This document shows positions 24,001 through 37,060 of a DNA stretch of 64,000 nucleotides, piece by piece (positions within the stretch are counted from its first letter, which is position 1; each line of letters starts with the position of its first letter). The position numbers and the translations under genes were made by a program. The notes under the pieces were generated by a model that had not been told where the DNA came from, ran no database searches, and saw nothing but the letters and a program-made list of their open reading frames with translations. The stretch is taken from assembly GCA_002914805.1 (NCBI GenBank), contig JXTB01000064.1, forward strand, positions 727,467 through 791,466, written 5' to 3'. Source of the stretch: Parasponia andersonii (taxonomy: Eukaryota; Streptophyta; Magnoliopsida; Rosales; Cannabaceae).

Positions 24001-25996
24001 AAAATAGTTCTTCCTGCATTAACTTGACTATTTTCTTACTAGGGGCATCAGCACTGTACTGACAGTATTAATGACTTCAGGGAACAGCTTTGGCTTCATT
24101 GATTCATATGCAGAAAATTCTATCTAGCAGAGTGCAACATTTTTCAAGCATTGAGAAAGCGGTACTTACAATTTCTTCAGATCTCCTTTCATATATATGT
24201 TGCTTCAATAGTGTTTCATATTTGTTTTTAACTATCTTTTTTAAGATTTGACCTGAAGCACCAGTTTGTTTTATAAGTGAATTGGAAACGAGCTGTAGGC
24301 ATAACAGTTCTCCTTTTAAGAACTTTTATGAAGAAGACATTGTTTTTTCTGACGAAATCATGGTGGTTGCTTCCTATGGTTTTAACTGAATAGTGTTCTA
24401 CTCATGAGGATTTCTGTAAAGAAGGCGTAACGGTTTTGCTGCTCCTGGCGTAACGGTTTTGCTGCTCCTGGACATATTTTACACTTAAAGCTATTTTAGA
24501 ACACATCTGCTGGCCCCACATGCTGTTGGGTAGTTAAACTAATGAATGAGAGTTGCCCACGTATGCAACATTTGAATTTCCTGCTGGTTAGGGGCTTTAT
24601 GGTTCTCTGGCAGATCCGTGTAGGTTTTCTGCTGGAACTAAAAAATATGTTATGATTCTTTAAGCTCTTAGCCTTGTTCTCAAACATCTTGTAGCCTTTG
24701 ACACTAAAACTAATATCTACAGTACATATATTCATTTGTGTATGATCTGGAGTATCACGATGATTTTTTTTTTTTTTTCGTTAAGAGTTTAAGATCTTAT
24801 CAAAATGTGAACGGGGTATGTGATCTTTCTTCCATAATACATAGGCCAGATTGATCTACTGCCATGAATTATCGTTGTTCAAAACGCTGAAGGACACAGT
24901 ATTTAAGTTGTGAAAAATGTATTTCGTCATTTCTCTTTATTGTTTATGATTAAAAAACTTTTTGTGATCTATATAGTACTTTTTCTTTGTTATGGTGAAT
25001 CTTCTCTTGTCATGATAACAATACTGCCTATGGAATTAGAATAGAAACACTATGCTATTCTAGTCTCATCATTGTTGAATAGGCAGTTTGGAGTAAAATG
25101 GCCCTTTTATGTGTTTACTTTTATTTTAAAAGCGTATGTTCACTGTTAATGAGGGTTTACTCTGAACTTTATAATTTTTTATTTTTTGTAGATTGAATGG
25201 AGTGTTAGAGGAGGCTCTTTGAGAAATATCGAGTCTGCTCGTGTGTCAGTCCCTGCCACTTTAAAGTATGATGATTCAAAAAAATGGTAAGGAACTTCAC
25301 ATGCTATAACTAATCATTGCACTATTTTGCTTATCACATCCATATTATGAATAACTAACTGACTCATGAGTCATTTATGTTCCATTGTCGAGTTTATGTA
25401 TTGTATTCTTCTAGGGTTACTTACACAGAGTTCTCATTTTGTGCTGCAGTTACATTTACAGAACACGACTGGAAGAAACAGAACAGTATTGGAGAGGCTG
25501 GTATGCCTTTGATTTTGCGTCAAATGAGTACTTAGAGATAGTTATGTATTTCATTTACTTATTTTCAATGAGACCAAGGCTTTCAGATACGTATATTTTC
25601 AAAGCTGGTGTTGGAGGGTATAATGACTACTTAGAAAATGTCCCTGCTTCTCGTTCTAGTTAAGATTCAAGTCATTAGTATTGAAAAATTATGTCTTTTA
25701 AACCAACCAAGGTCTCATTTTTACAGGTATGAAGGCCTTTCAGAAAAATTTCTGGCATCTCCTGTTCCGAAGTTGTTGCTTTTAGCTGGCACAGACCGAC
25801 TGGACAGGTTCTCCTCGTTAAACTTAACTAAAATAGTTGTTTACGTTGAATTACTAAAAGCATTCATTTATCACTGTAATATGTCATGAGAATACTGTTT
25901 GATAAGACTGGGTTTCATATTCTACTGTCTGGTTGTAGATGGTACAATTTTCCAAGAGTTTGTATGTTAGGATGATATGATTTGAAGTTAGATCTC

Positions 25997-26045
<49 letters not shown>

Positions 26046-28162
26046 TCTAAATACATATAATTTTTCGTTTTTTTTTTTTGTGTACATCGGACATAATTTT
26101 CATTAGAAAACAAAATTTAGATGAAACTTGGCTTGACTGGGCATGATACGATTTGACTCCCACATTAGCTTTTACACAGGCTAGAGGAGTTAAGTGCACT
26201 TTTGGAGCTTGATTTTGTTACGTGAGAAATTACATAGTTAGGTTCATAACGTTGATTTTATTATGTGAGAACTTGATTTTGTTATCGGACATTGCCGTAC
26301 TTCCTACTTGATTTTGCTGGAGGAGTTGTACTTTTTGATTTGTTGTGTTTTGTGAAAGAAATGGTGTGGGATGAGGATAGGTTGAGACAATTTTTAACAT
26401 GCTCGAGAGTTTCAATGTCAAATTCTACATTAAGAACTTAACAGGGTGATCAGGCTTATGCTGTCACTAGTTTCCTTAAAGTTGTTTGGTCACCCAAAGG
26501 TTCGTCTCTGTTTGGGAAGTAGCTACTAAGAACAGATCAACGTCAATATTATCAGGAAGTGTGACTAATTATTATGGACTGAAATCATGAGTGTAAAAGA
26601 AGTGGAGACTGATAGATAATCTTTTGCTTCATCGTATGAATATATGAAATTTGGTGAAGTGAAATAATATGAACCATTGCTGATTAACTTAATGGAGGGG
26701 TTGTTCCAGCAGTATATTTGCCAGAAACTCTAGAATGCTCTGCACCGGGGTTTTATAGGGTCCAAATCTCAGTCAATAGATTGATAGCATGTTAATTATA
26801 TATCACTGTACATTGAATGCTTTTATTTAAGTAGTTTCTTGTTATCTTCAATTTTTTTGTTCGTTTGTCCTTTGCAACTTCAATTTTTTATTTTATTATT
26901 GTTTGTTGTATGTGGCTGTTTCTCCTTTATGCTTTCCGTTTTTGTGAGCTATTGCCCCTTATTTGTCTGTTTGTCAAAACAGAGCTCTCACAATTGGTCA
27001 AATGCAAGGAAAATTTCAAATGGTCGTTGTTAGACACACTGGGCATGCTATACAGGTAATTCTCAGTTCGGTTCAATGGCACATTCTCTGAATTCCCATG
27101 TAATTCATTTTTTGTTTTGAAAAACACTACAGGTTTACATTCTTAAATTTTTGCAGGAAGATGTACCTGATGAATTTGCCAATCTGGTACTTAATTTTAT
27201 TTCTCGTAACCGAATTGGCCCACGTGGAGTTGAGGTCAGTGTCTCATTTTCTTTTTGGCTGTTATGACTCAGAACGATTATAGAAAATCTCTTATCCCTT
27301 ATGGCACGTTTACTTCACCGCAAAAAAATGAAAAATGATTTCCTCTCCGAAAAAAATGATTTCCTTTCTTCACTGGGGACAATAAAAAATGAGAAATGAA
27401 TGATCAAGGATAATCCCATTCTTAGGGAGTTGGCGAAATACTGTTCTCTTTGTTTTTTCAATTTTCCATATAACATGTGTGGCCCACTATATTTTCTCAC
27501 TCCCAAATTCAAGTAAACATCTTTATGGGAATGACTACTAGACAAATGATTCCATTGAGGTTAAGTAAACGTGTCAGTATATTCCAGGAATTAGACGCAC
27601 TTTAATACTGTTTCTCAAGGTTATTACTTTATAATACAAACAAGATGTTTTCACCGTCATTCCTATTAAACCCCAAACCTTAGGTAAAAGTAATAGAAGG
27701 AAGAAACCAATAAGCAAAAATTACTCTGGTGACAGTTGTTTCCCGACAACTCTATGCAATTACACCACACATCAGGACAACTACCGCTCACTTGAATTTC
27801 AGGATAGGCAAACTTGGAAAATCAGCTATGGGATAATCCTACGTGGTTATGCCATGAGAAATTCACTTTAGTTGAAAAAAATTATATCGCAAATATTGTC
27901 TCGGAAGACTGATGTGCACTGTGAAAGAGGATGGCTTCGTTACTTAAAATGTTTGATCACATTCATTTTGTCTTTTAGGTTTTTGTTTTGTTCCCATTCA
28001 CATTCATTTTGTTGCACTTTTGTGAAGACCATAACAATAACTAAATCATCCAATTATGTTTTAAAAATTTTGGTTAAATTTTTTATCTCCTGTTTTTTGT
28101 TTTTAGAAGTAGGAAGTGGTGGAGACTTTCACAAGCCTGAGGTCTCCACCAATCATTTCACT

Positions 28163-28202
<40 letters not shown>

Positions 28203-28423
28203 GAGAGAGAGAGAGAGGAGGGACACTATAAATTGAGGGCTAAACGAGCAGTTTGGTCATGCGATTGGAGTTTGCCCTCAGTTGAGCAGTTCAAGTACTG
28301 CGAAATTATTATTTTTATGAGTTTGAGCATGACACTTCCATTTTTATGACGATTATTGCAGATACCATCCATTTATATGACTACATTGTATTGCAGATAC
28401 CAGGGCTTCGTCGGCCAATCTAG
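18028..28423 (+). CDS. Protein phosphatase 2A methylesterase 1, PME-1 (13 exons, 341 aa)
   Basis: The exons I place are 18028-18131, 18585-18669, 18752-18822, 19449-19563, 19681-19760, 23905-23989, 24081-24161, 25192-25286, 25450-25500, 25727-25807, 26983-27055, 27157-27234 and 28397-28423. All junctions are GT-AG and in phase. The product is an alpha/beta hydrolase that removes the C-terminal methyl ester from the PP2A catalytic subunit in cytosol and nucleus. The oxyanion segment LHGGGYSG is at about 80-87, nucleophile Ser152 is in GHSMGG, Asp177 is in VIDVVEG and His304 is in RHTGHAIQED. The PME-specific block EETEQYWRGWYEGLSEKF is intact. The Arabidopsis homologue I recall is At4g10050. 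Intron 5 is 4.1 kb because a copia element has inserted in it. Confidence 0.96.
20004..20832 (-). repeat. 5'-truncated 3' LTR of the copia element (829 bp)
   Basis: It matches 22039 to about 22866 and begins with the intact terminal TGTTAGC on the + strand. Its match stops abruptly near 20832, where gag sequence joins it. The flanking AAGCT shows that the outer end is the original insertion edge, so the truncation is an internal deletion. Confidence 0.88.
20801..21988 (-). CDS. gag: Copia gag (UBN2-type) ORF, C-terminally truncated, 395 aa
   Basis: The ORF starts at the ATG at 21988 (MANPNNFQNFSHEG...); a longer reading to 22024 begins with TTG and overlaps the PBS, so I reject it. The N-terminal segment PPFFNGTDFNYWKNRMLTYL and the FTRFTIIINSLNA and LVNKVLRSLSKAYLSKMVAI motifs are typical copia gag. 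A Lys/Asp/Ser-rich coiled region follows. The last residues (IYRALFDGI) are encoded by LTR sequence beyond the deletion junction at about 20832. The zinc knuckle is missing. The frame is open over nearly 400 codons, so a protein could be made, but not autonomously mobilised. Confidence 0.88.
   Translation of the reverse strand: MANPNNFQNFSHEGYSTTRPPFFNGTDFNYWKNRMLTYLQSLDFDLWHIVIKGPFVFKKKVDDKFVDKEIDEYDVNDKIAFSKNGRTMHILICGMDRDIFNNVEKPTNGYEIWNMLEVSYQGTNSMKETKINILTRQYELFKMHKDETIAQMFTRFTIIINSLNAHRKSFSNIDLVNKVLRSLSKAYLSKMVAIQEVRDLTKFPLEELMGSLMTHEILMKESNEGNQEDNMCFMAIENEVSSLEPKSKFHDVSDTSSEFSDSDYDLSYENLLSDFNDLHKNYEKLIFKNNAIKKEILNLSKIIEKFTKKKEVKLPCSSCDILSKESTSLNDKIFDLTNIVHKFTNGKKNFDLMLGGQKCVFDKGGIEYKSSIKQKYLKKLYPKTLKIYRALFDGI
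22025..22036 (-). other. Initiator-tRNA primer-binding site of the copia element
   Basis: The minus strand reads TGGTATCAGAGC, the standard plant copia PBS complementary to initiator methionine tRNA. It is 2 nt inside the LTR. Confidence 0.9.
22039..23771 (-). repeat. Full 5' LTR of the copia element (1733 bp)
   Basis: On the minus strand it starts TGTTGGGAAATTAAGG at 23771 and ends ...AATAGCTAATA at 22039; the left copy keeps the expected ...CTAACA end. The part to about 22866 matches 20004-20832 base for base with scattered changes. Confidence 0.88.
24424..24469 (+). repeat. 23-bp perfect tandem duplication in PME-1 intron 7
   Basis: GGCGTAACGGTTTTGCTGCTCCT occurs twice head to tail at 24424 and 24447 (unit written here only in outline: GGCGTAACGG...GCTGCTCCT). 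Confidence 0.9.
25999..26042 (+). repeat. (TA)n(TG)n microsatellite in PME-1 intron 10
   Basis: A short TA run passes into about 17 TG units. Confidence 0.95.
28167..28217 (+). repeat. (GA)n microsatellite in PME-1 intron 12
   Basis: About 25 GA units, interrupted once near the middle (GTGAGA). Confidence 0.95.
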
Positions 28424-29241
28424 TCTCAACCTTGAAGAAGAAAGCGATAAGCCAGCATAGATTATATTACTATCTACTGCTAATTTCAGTTCATTGCAAT
28501 ATATATATATGTATTATTGATATTATTATGGATCCCACCGTACGAGTTAATATATGTAAAGCAAGTAAATCATGTTTTTTTCCCTTTTAAATTACAATGT
28601 TAGCTTATGAATAAAATTTCAGAATCGGTTAGTCAGTCTAATCCTTACCTTGCTAATTTTGTCAAGAGCACCAGAATCATTGCGAAATTTTTCAGACAGA
28701 TTAGCACAGATCTCAATCAACTGCCAAACTGCACCACAAACATTCATCAGTTGCTCAAGACTAGCCAATAATAATGCGATCGTTTGCAAAATAGACCTAG
28801 CTTTTGGTCGTTTGCAAAATAGACCTATCTTTTAGTAGGGTGTTATGAGAATCAGACCCTTTTTATAACTTGATGATACTCAAAAAAGTCTACTTCTCAA
28901 AACTTCACGAAATTTCCTATTAGTAAATAGTACCATGCTAGATAATGAGTATTGATCCAACTGAGTTGACATCAAGATCGAAACGCGAGCAACCAAAATT
29001 TTATCACGAGTAAAAATGGTGTTCCACCAGATTCATAAAATTGTAACCAAATTGAATGTGTTACGTTTGCCAATTACAGCAACCCCTTCCTAGTGAAGGA
29101 TATAGGAAAGCAACACTCCTAAGAAAAGAGCAACTGCAACCCTAAAGGGTCTAGTTTTATTGGTAAAACAAATAACTTCTCAATCGCTCTGTGAGAAACA
29201 AATCTCCAACTGCAAAATGGAATAGGACATGGATCAAAATA
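28424..29241. other. Convergent 3' region between PME-1 and cytochrome c
   Basis: The two genes face each other here, so this holds both 3' untranslated regions. An AATAAAA-like signal occurs at about 28610 on the + strand. A near-repeat AGACCTA...TTTGGTCGTTTGCAAAATAG occurs at about 28780-28830. No other gene is seen. Confidence 0.5.
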
Positions 29242-30783
<1,542 letters not shown>

Positions 30784-30848
30784 TTTTGGTTTACTTTCTT
30801 TTTGTCTTTTTGGGAGGCGAGAAAGTCTGAGCAAGAAAGTGATCTTAG

Positions 30849-30912
30849 TTAGGGTTTTGTTGTGCTGTGACGAGAGACGTACACCGATTTGAGGCTTCGA
30901 AAAGGCAGCCCA
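30849..30912 (-). promoter_or_regulatory. Telo-box and site II element upstream of cytochrome c
   Basis: On the minus strand AAACCCTAA (telo-box) is at 30857-30849 and TGGGCT (site II) at 30912-30907, 70-130 bp upstream of the ATG. Site II elements are established regulators of Arabidopsis cytochrome c genes, and telo-boxes often accompany them in housekeeping promoters. Confidence 0.65.
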
Positions 30913-31850
30913 ATTTAAACGTGAAGAATATTCCAGACCACGGGAACGCGGACCGCCACATCATCCCCTTACAAAAGCCAGCCCTAACCAATTCTACGTG
31001 GCGCAAAATTAGTGGTTTCTTTTTACTTTGCTTTTATTTTTTTTATTTTAAGCTATATTTGGTAAGAGGGGAAGTTGGAGGCATAAAAAAATAGGAGACA
31101 ATGTGGTGAGAATTGGAAACAAATGTAATTTGCTAGAAAGGAAATAGAGGGGGAAAAAAGAAAGAAGAAAAAGGAAACATAAAAAAGCTCTCGTTCAAAA
31201 TGGAGAGAATAAGAGGAAAAACTTGTTTAGTTGAATTGAATTTATTAAAATATTTTTGCATATTCATTCTGAAATATTAACAAGAAAAAAAATAAAATAA
31301 TTAATTTAAATAGAAATTAGTTTTTCTCTATATACCAAGTAATTATAGTGGATAAATACTTTTCATTTTATCTTACATATTTTCTCTTTCGTTTATTTCT
31401 TTTCCTTTCTTCTCTAACAAACTTAACCTTACCCATTTGGTTGGAGAACCCTTATTTTATTTTTAAAAAGATTAAACAATTTAATTTACTATCTTTCAAC
31501 AACCAAAAACTATACTACTTTCCTTGATTTTTTGCAAGTACTATGGTACTCTTCTTGATATAGTACATTCTTTTATTTTTTAAAATACTATAGAAAACCT
31601 AAAGACCTAAGGACCCAAAAGTATAACATAGGACTTTCCTTAATTATTTGCAACTAGCAAAGTTTGTTTGTTTGTTTTTTTATTAAAAAAATTTATTCAA
31701 AAGAAAATAACAATTTCCTCAAAATAATACTACTAATAGTGAAATGCAAGTCAAAAGTGTTTTTTTTTTTCCCCCAATTTGGGAACACCCAAGTTCAACT
31801 CTAACAAGTTCCCCTCAAATGAGTTTTGGAAAAGTATATATCTAAGCGAA
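30913..31850. other. AT-rich spacer beyond the cytochrome c promoter
   Basis: No gene or recognisable element is seen. Purine-rich stretches occur at about 31060-31220. Confidence 0.5.
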
Positions 31851-32890
31851 CAACAGAGAAACCAACTCTAATTTTTGTTTAAAGTATACAAATATCCTTT
31901 TTCTTAAGCATATTTTCATAAATATGCATATATATTTTTCCACCAATAACCCTTTTTTAGAGAAATATATACCATAAGTAAACTAGATGTTGAAATATAC
32001 ATTGTAAGTATATACCACATATTTTTCACACAAAATATATGACTAAAAACCTTGTATTTTTGAAATAAAATAAAAAGCATGTATATATGTAATATAAGGC
32101 ACAAAAACAGGAACTTCGTGTAAATTTCTCCTAATTTCTCTAGAAACATATGTGGGAAAACTTCATAAATACCCATTTTTTGTTTTTATTTCATACCTAT
32201 TTTTATACCTTTTTTTGAAATAAAATAAAAAACATGTAAATGTGAAATATAAGGCACAAAAATAGGAACTTCGTATAAATTTCTTCTAATTTCTCTAGAA
32301 ACAAAAACAGGAAAAGTTCAAAAATACCATTTTTAAAACCATATTTTCATAAATATCTATTTTTAATTTTATTTCATACTTGTTTTTATAATTTTTTTTG
32401 AAATAAAATAAGAAGCATATATATGCAAAATATAAGGCACAAAAACAGGAACTTTATGTAAGTTTCTCCTAATATCTCTAGAAACAAATGTGAGAAAAGC
32501 TCATAACTACCCTTTTTAAAACCATATTTCCATAAATATCCATTTTAATTTTTATTTCATACATGTTTTTATACCTTTTTTGAAGAAATATAGGCTACTA
32601 CTATTTTACACATGAAATAGATATCACGATATACATTTTATGTATTAAATGTTTACCGTGATCTACATTTCATAAATAAAAGTTACACTAAAAATTGACA
32701 CACATTTTAAAATGTATATCATTCATATTTTACACGTAAAATTATACCTCATGGATAAAATTTATATTGTAAATATGGACTATTTATATTTTGCATACAA
32801 AATATGGACCATAAAAATAAGTATCTTTGAAAGAAAAATTAAAAATGGGTATTTATGGAAAAAATTTTAAAAAATAAGTACTAACAAATA
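31850..32890. repeat. Imperfect tandem repeat block, unit about 160-180 bp, 3+ copies
   Basis: A unit starting TTTTGAAATAAAATAAAAAGCATG and containing AAGGCACAAAAA.AGGAACTT and CTCTAGAAAC begins at about 32057, 32213 and 32394, with a partial start at 32577. Flanks rich in ATATACCATA and TATGGTCCATATTTTG-type motifs look loosely inverted to each other, so the block may be the expanded core of a TIR element. There is no coding capacity. Confidence 0.6.
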
Positions 32891-33649
32891 TTGGGATAAG
32901 GTACTAAACTGGCGGCAGAGTCCAAGCCCAAAATCTAAACCCATTGGCTCAATCAGCCAATTGACCTATCAAGATCAAAAAAGAGAAAAGGATATGGATA
33001 GGATTATTTGGGGTCCTTTTGTTAGTTTTAAGACTAAGTTGATATAATACCTTTTTTAGGACCAAAACTTAGGACTGGTTGAGAGATAAAGAAAACAGTT
33101 TCCAAATCTACCCTTGGTCAAAAGTGAATTGATAGATGGAGTATTAAATGATCTTTTCTCTTTCCAAGTTGACATATTTTTCTCTCCTTTTCTTTTGTGT
33201 TTTTGTTCTCTTCTTCTTCTTCAGTTCTCTCTCAGAAAATTATATGATTAGTTTTTATCTCTAGAGGACTATGAAACCTTCAAATTATGAACTCGATTAA
33301 TCTCTCCATTTCAATGTTTTATTACATTTTATTTCTCTCTCTCTCTCTCTCTTCTAACTCATACTTTCTCGCTCCAACTCTCACTTTCTCCATTTGTTAA
33401 CAACTGTATTTCTTAACAACTATTTAATTATTTTGTAAAAAAAAATATTTAGCTAGAAAATAAGAGGATTATATTGAGGAGTTGCTTGAATTTTAAAGGT
33501 AAGTAATGAAGTTTTATTAAAGATTAGTTTTTTATAATTGATATTAAGTAAGTAATATTTAAAGGATGACCATAATATTGATCCAAGTATTATTGTGCTA
33601 AAAATTCTATGTTTTCATATATTCATCATATTTTTAATATTTTGTAGAT

Positions 33650-36335
33650 CAAGTTATGACGTCTTAGGTCAAGTTAAGGTTAAGATTAACTTGACCTTTA
33701 GTCAAGATTATATTACTTTGAAGAGGTAGGTCAAACTGGTGTTGATATATAGTCAAAACTAACTTGACCTTAGGTTAACATCATTTTGATCTTTAGTCAA
33801 TTTTGTTCTCCTTAGACATACTCAATTCTTTACAATAATTTTGAATCCGACTTTATTATGCTTAATTTAGATTATTTAGACTATAATGTCAATCTTACCT
33901 AAACTGGGTTGTTTATGAATTCAGTATCAACCTCACCTCACAAATGCAATTTGGTTTTTGTTTATTAAAACACTCAACTAGAATCTCTCTAATGAGAATA
34001 ATTGATACAAGGAAAACCTAAAAAGAATAGGTGTTAACAGAAGATATAATCTAGTTTGACTCAAGTAATTTTTGTGAAAAAGTGGATTTGAAAGTTTAAA
34101 TCATAAAAATTGATTTGAACAACTTGAAAGTATGTATAAAGCTATGTAGGAATGTTCAAAAGCTGTTTCAAGTGTTAGAAAAGCTTCTATTTATAGACTT
34201 AAATGAAAACTAATTATTTTGGACCGTTTGACAGACAATTTATCGTCTTCAGTAGACCGAAAATCCAATTTCGGTCAACCAAAAATATTAACTTTTGAAA
34301 GTACGGTTCAAACGGTCAAAATTGAAAATTTGTCAAAAATTGGATAGAAAATCGATAGACCGAAAATGAGAATTAGTCTGCCGAAAATACCCAAAAGTAA
34401 GTTTTGATTTTTGTTTCAACTCTTTTTCGATTATTTTCAAAATTGTGACTTCTTAAATTGATTTTTATGAAATATAGATACTATAGAAATTCATAGATCA
34501 ATTTAAAAACTTGTATAAAATAAATTTTATATTTTGATTTTAGATAAATAAGTTTGACGATATTGATTTAAAAATTTTTAATTTTATGAAAAAATTGAGC
34601 CATAAAGGTCATATTATATGTAAACAAGTATTCAAGAACTACGAATTTAACCTTTGCTAGTCTAAGTTTTGTATTCTTGAACTTTATTTTCAAGCTCTTC
34701 TCTATGATTCATCTTAAATGTCTTATGATCCTTTTACTTAAGATTGCTATACACTCAAGTAGATTATTAGTTCTTAATTATATAATTGTTAACTTCAAAA
34801 CATGAGTATAAAATTGATGATATAAAGTATAAGTCAACAAATATCATATTAAATTAAATGGTGAGGACTTAGTCAAGTAAAAGTGTTCATATTGTGGCAA
34901 TTTAGGGCACAAGAAGCAGATATACCCTAATCCAATTCCACTATGTAACACGATTAGTGACTCTATAAATTACCCTACAAGAAGGCAACAAAAGGATCCT
35001 AACTTGAGGTCAAGAAACTCTTGTCTTAGAGGCAAAAAGTTATTAACTCGAGGTCAAGATGTTCTTGACTAGATGTCAAAAAGATATTAACTTAAGTAAA
35101 AAAGTGTTTGACTTCAAGTCAACAACATTTTCAGTAGGGGTTGTAAAGTGTTATATGAAAGTTAGTTATGATGTTGTATATGATGTATTTTTAAATTTAT
35201 AAATTGAAACTTATTGAATCAATGCCAGAATTTTCCTGTTTGGAGTCAAAAAGTTTATTATATTTTTTTTTTCAATTCATTAATTAGGTAAAAAATGTAT
35301 TGACCCCGTGTCAAGAAATTCTTGAATGAGGTCACAATCTCTTTAATCTAAAAATTGAATACAATTTTATGTGCTTATCAATTCAAGAAATTCTTGAACT
35401 TGGGTCAAGTAATATTTGTCTTGAAGTCAAGATATTCTTAATATAGAGTTAAGATAGATCTGATAAAGAGTCAAATTTTTCTTGATCTAGAGTAATAAAT
35501 AATATCTTTATCAAATGCATTGAATTTCACCGAAATATCTGCTGAATAGATGACTTTTAGTAAAATTATAATCATTGAATATACCAAAAGTATAAGTAAA
35601 TACTAAATATTATTTACCAATCACAAAAACCACGAGCCAAAAAAAGAAAAAAAAAAGAAGGTAATTTTCTGAAACATAATCAAAATAAAACATTATATTT
35701 GCTTCTTTAAATTGAGTCACTCTTATTAGTCAATTTCAGTATAGTTCTCATATTTCTACAATCTTTTTTTACTAAAACTTGCAAGTAAGTTTATGTTACA
35801 ACCAATTCGTCAAATATTAAGAACACGACATACTTGATTACAAACATATCATAGTTTATCCCGAATAATAACAAAATATCAAATTAAATAAAATAATAAC
35901 ATCAAGTGAGCGTTAAGTAATCCTTGATCCGAAGTCAAGAACTTCTTGATCTAAGGTCAAAGAGCACTTGTTCTTGACCCAATATGCCAAGAGCTTCTTG
36001 ACCTCAATTAGAGAAATTCAATAAATAGGAGGTAAGAACCTTTTGACCTAATAGTCAGGGACTTCTTGACTGGGAGGTCATGGAGCTCTTGATGTGAGGT
36101 CAAGAAGTACTTGACAAAAGTCAAGAAGCATTTGGCTTGGGTCAGCTAAAAAGATCTTTAACTCTTGTAAATAAGCTCTTGACCAGAGCCAAGAAGCACT
36201 TAGGTCAGGTCCATAACTTTTGGACCTGGATTAAGAGCAACTTGATTCTAGTCAAGAACTTCTTGACCTTAGGTCAAAATATTTTTGATCTCATTGGAAC
36301 ATCAATCTCTAAAATATTCAGTCCATTTGAAGAAA
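33650..36335. repeat. Field of degenerate TTGAC/GTCAA inverted and direct repeats
   Basis: Dozens of short units of the form AGGTCAAGAA...TTCTTGACCT occur at 33650-33790, 34990-35130, 35290-35500 and 35910-36330, in both orientations and at irregular spacing. The array is interrupted by a copia LTR fragment (33811-34839). A reading frame at 36137-36391 is made only of these repeats and is not a gene. The TTGACC/TTGACT cores coincide with the W-box hexamer, probably by chance. Confidence 0.7.
33811..34839. repeat. Degenerate copia LTR fragment inserted in the TTGAC repeat field
   Basis: The order of blocks follows the LTR at 22039-23771: CTTTATTATGCTTAA, CAATCTTACCTAAACTGGGT, TGTTTATGAATTCAGTATCAA, the GTCAACCAAAA/GACCGAAAA region, and the final ...AGTCAACA edge at 34839. 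Similarity is patchy but collinear over about 1 kb. Confidence 0.7.
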
Positions 36336-37060
36336 TTATGATTAATTTTTTTCCTAACATGCAATGTCAAAAAATAAAGAATTTTATATAAATATAAAAA
36401 ACCAACAATTATTTTCTTGTATGTAGTTTCTACCATATTTTTGCCTTTAAAATCGGCCGGATCTTTTTTTCAGCCGACGATGTGCCTACAGTTTTTGAAG
36501 AGAGCTTCTTAACTTTGATTCGACAAATTTTCGCCATTATCAGATTTTTTGGATTCGTTGAATAAAATAGAAAAACTTCTTGACGAAAATGAGCGTAGGA
36601 TTTCTAAGTTTAAATTGAGGTGGTTTTTGAATTCGTTTTTATGAGATTCTTTCTTCCACATAGACAGAGAGAGAGAGAGTAGAGAAAATAATAAAATACA
36701 GAAGTTAAAAAATTTTATAAGAAAGTGCGTGAGATGTGTAAAATCTGACTACGGAATACTCTCAGTTGAATTAAATAAGGAGTATTAACGTATTTGATAT
36801 CACAATTTTCAATCCTAAAAGAACTTATTGAAAAGGCGGATCCAAATAGTCGTATCCATATCCTTTTCTCGTCAGAAAACCTAAAAAAACCCCTTTCGAT
36901 TTGACGATGCAAACCCGGTTTTAAGGCCCGACTCGGGACAATGGAGAATGGAGACCCGGTCCCGTGAGGAATCACCTCGACTGAGCTCACCGAACCAAAT
37001 TCTCCGTTTTGTGATGCTCTCACTCGATGTCTCTCTCAATAGCGTAGCAGCACCGTGGCC

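Noticed and set aside
28130..28231. Arg-Glu repeat protein end
   Set aside because: It is produced by the (GA)n microsatellite in PME-1 intron 12.
34990..36330. TTGAC cluster as a genuine WRKY-regulated enhancer
   Set aside because: The units are part of a repeat family in both orientations extending far from any start codon, so repeat origin is the simpler explanation; kept only as a question under the findings.
36137..36391. 84-codon + strand frame
   Set aside because: It is composed of the TTGAC/GTCAA repeat units and has no protein-like conservation.
37055..37060. PPR start two codons further upstream
   Set aside because: That codon is GTG; the first ATG of the frame is at 37061.
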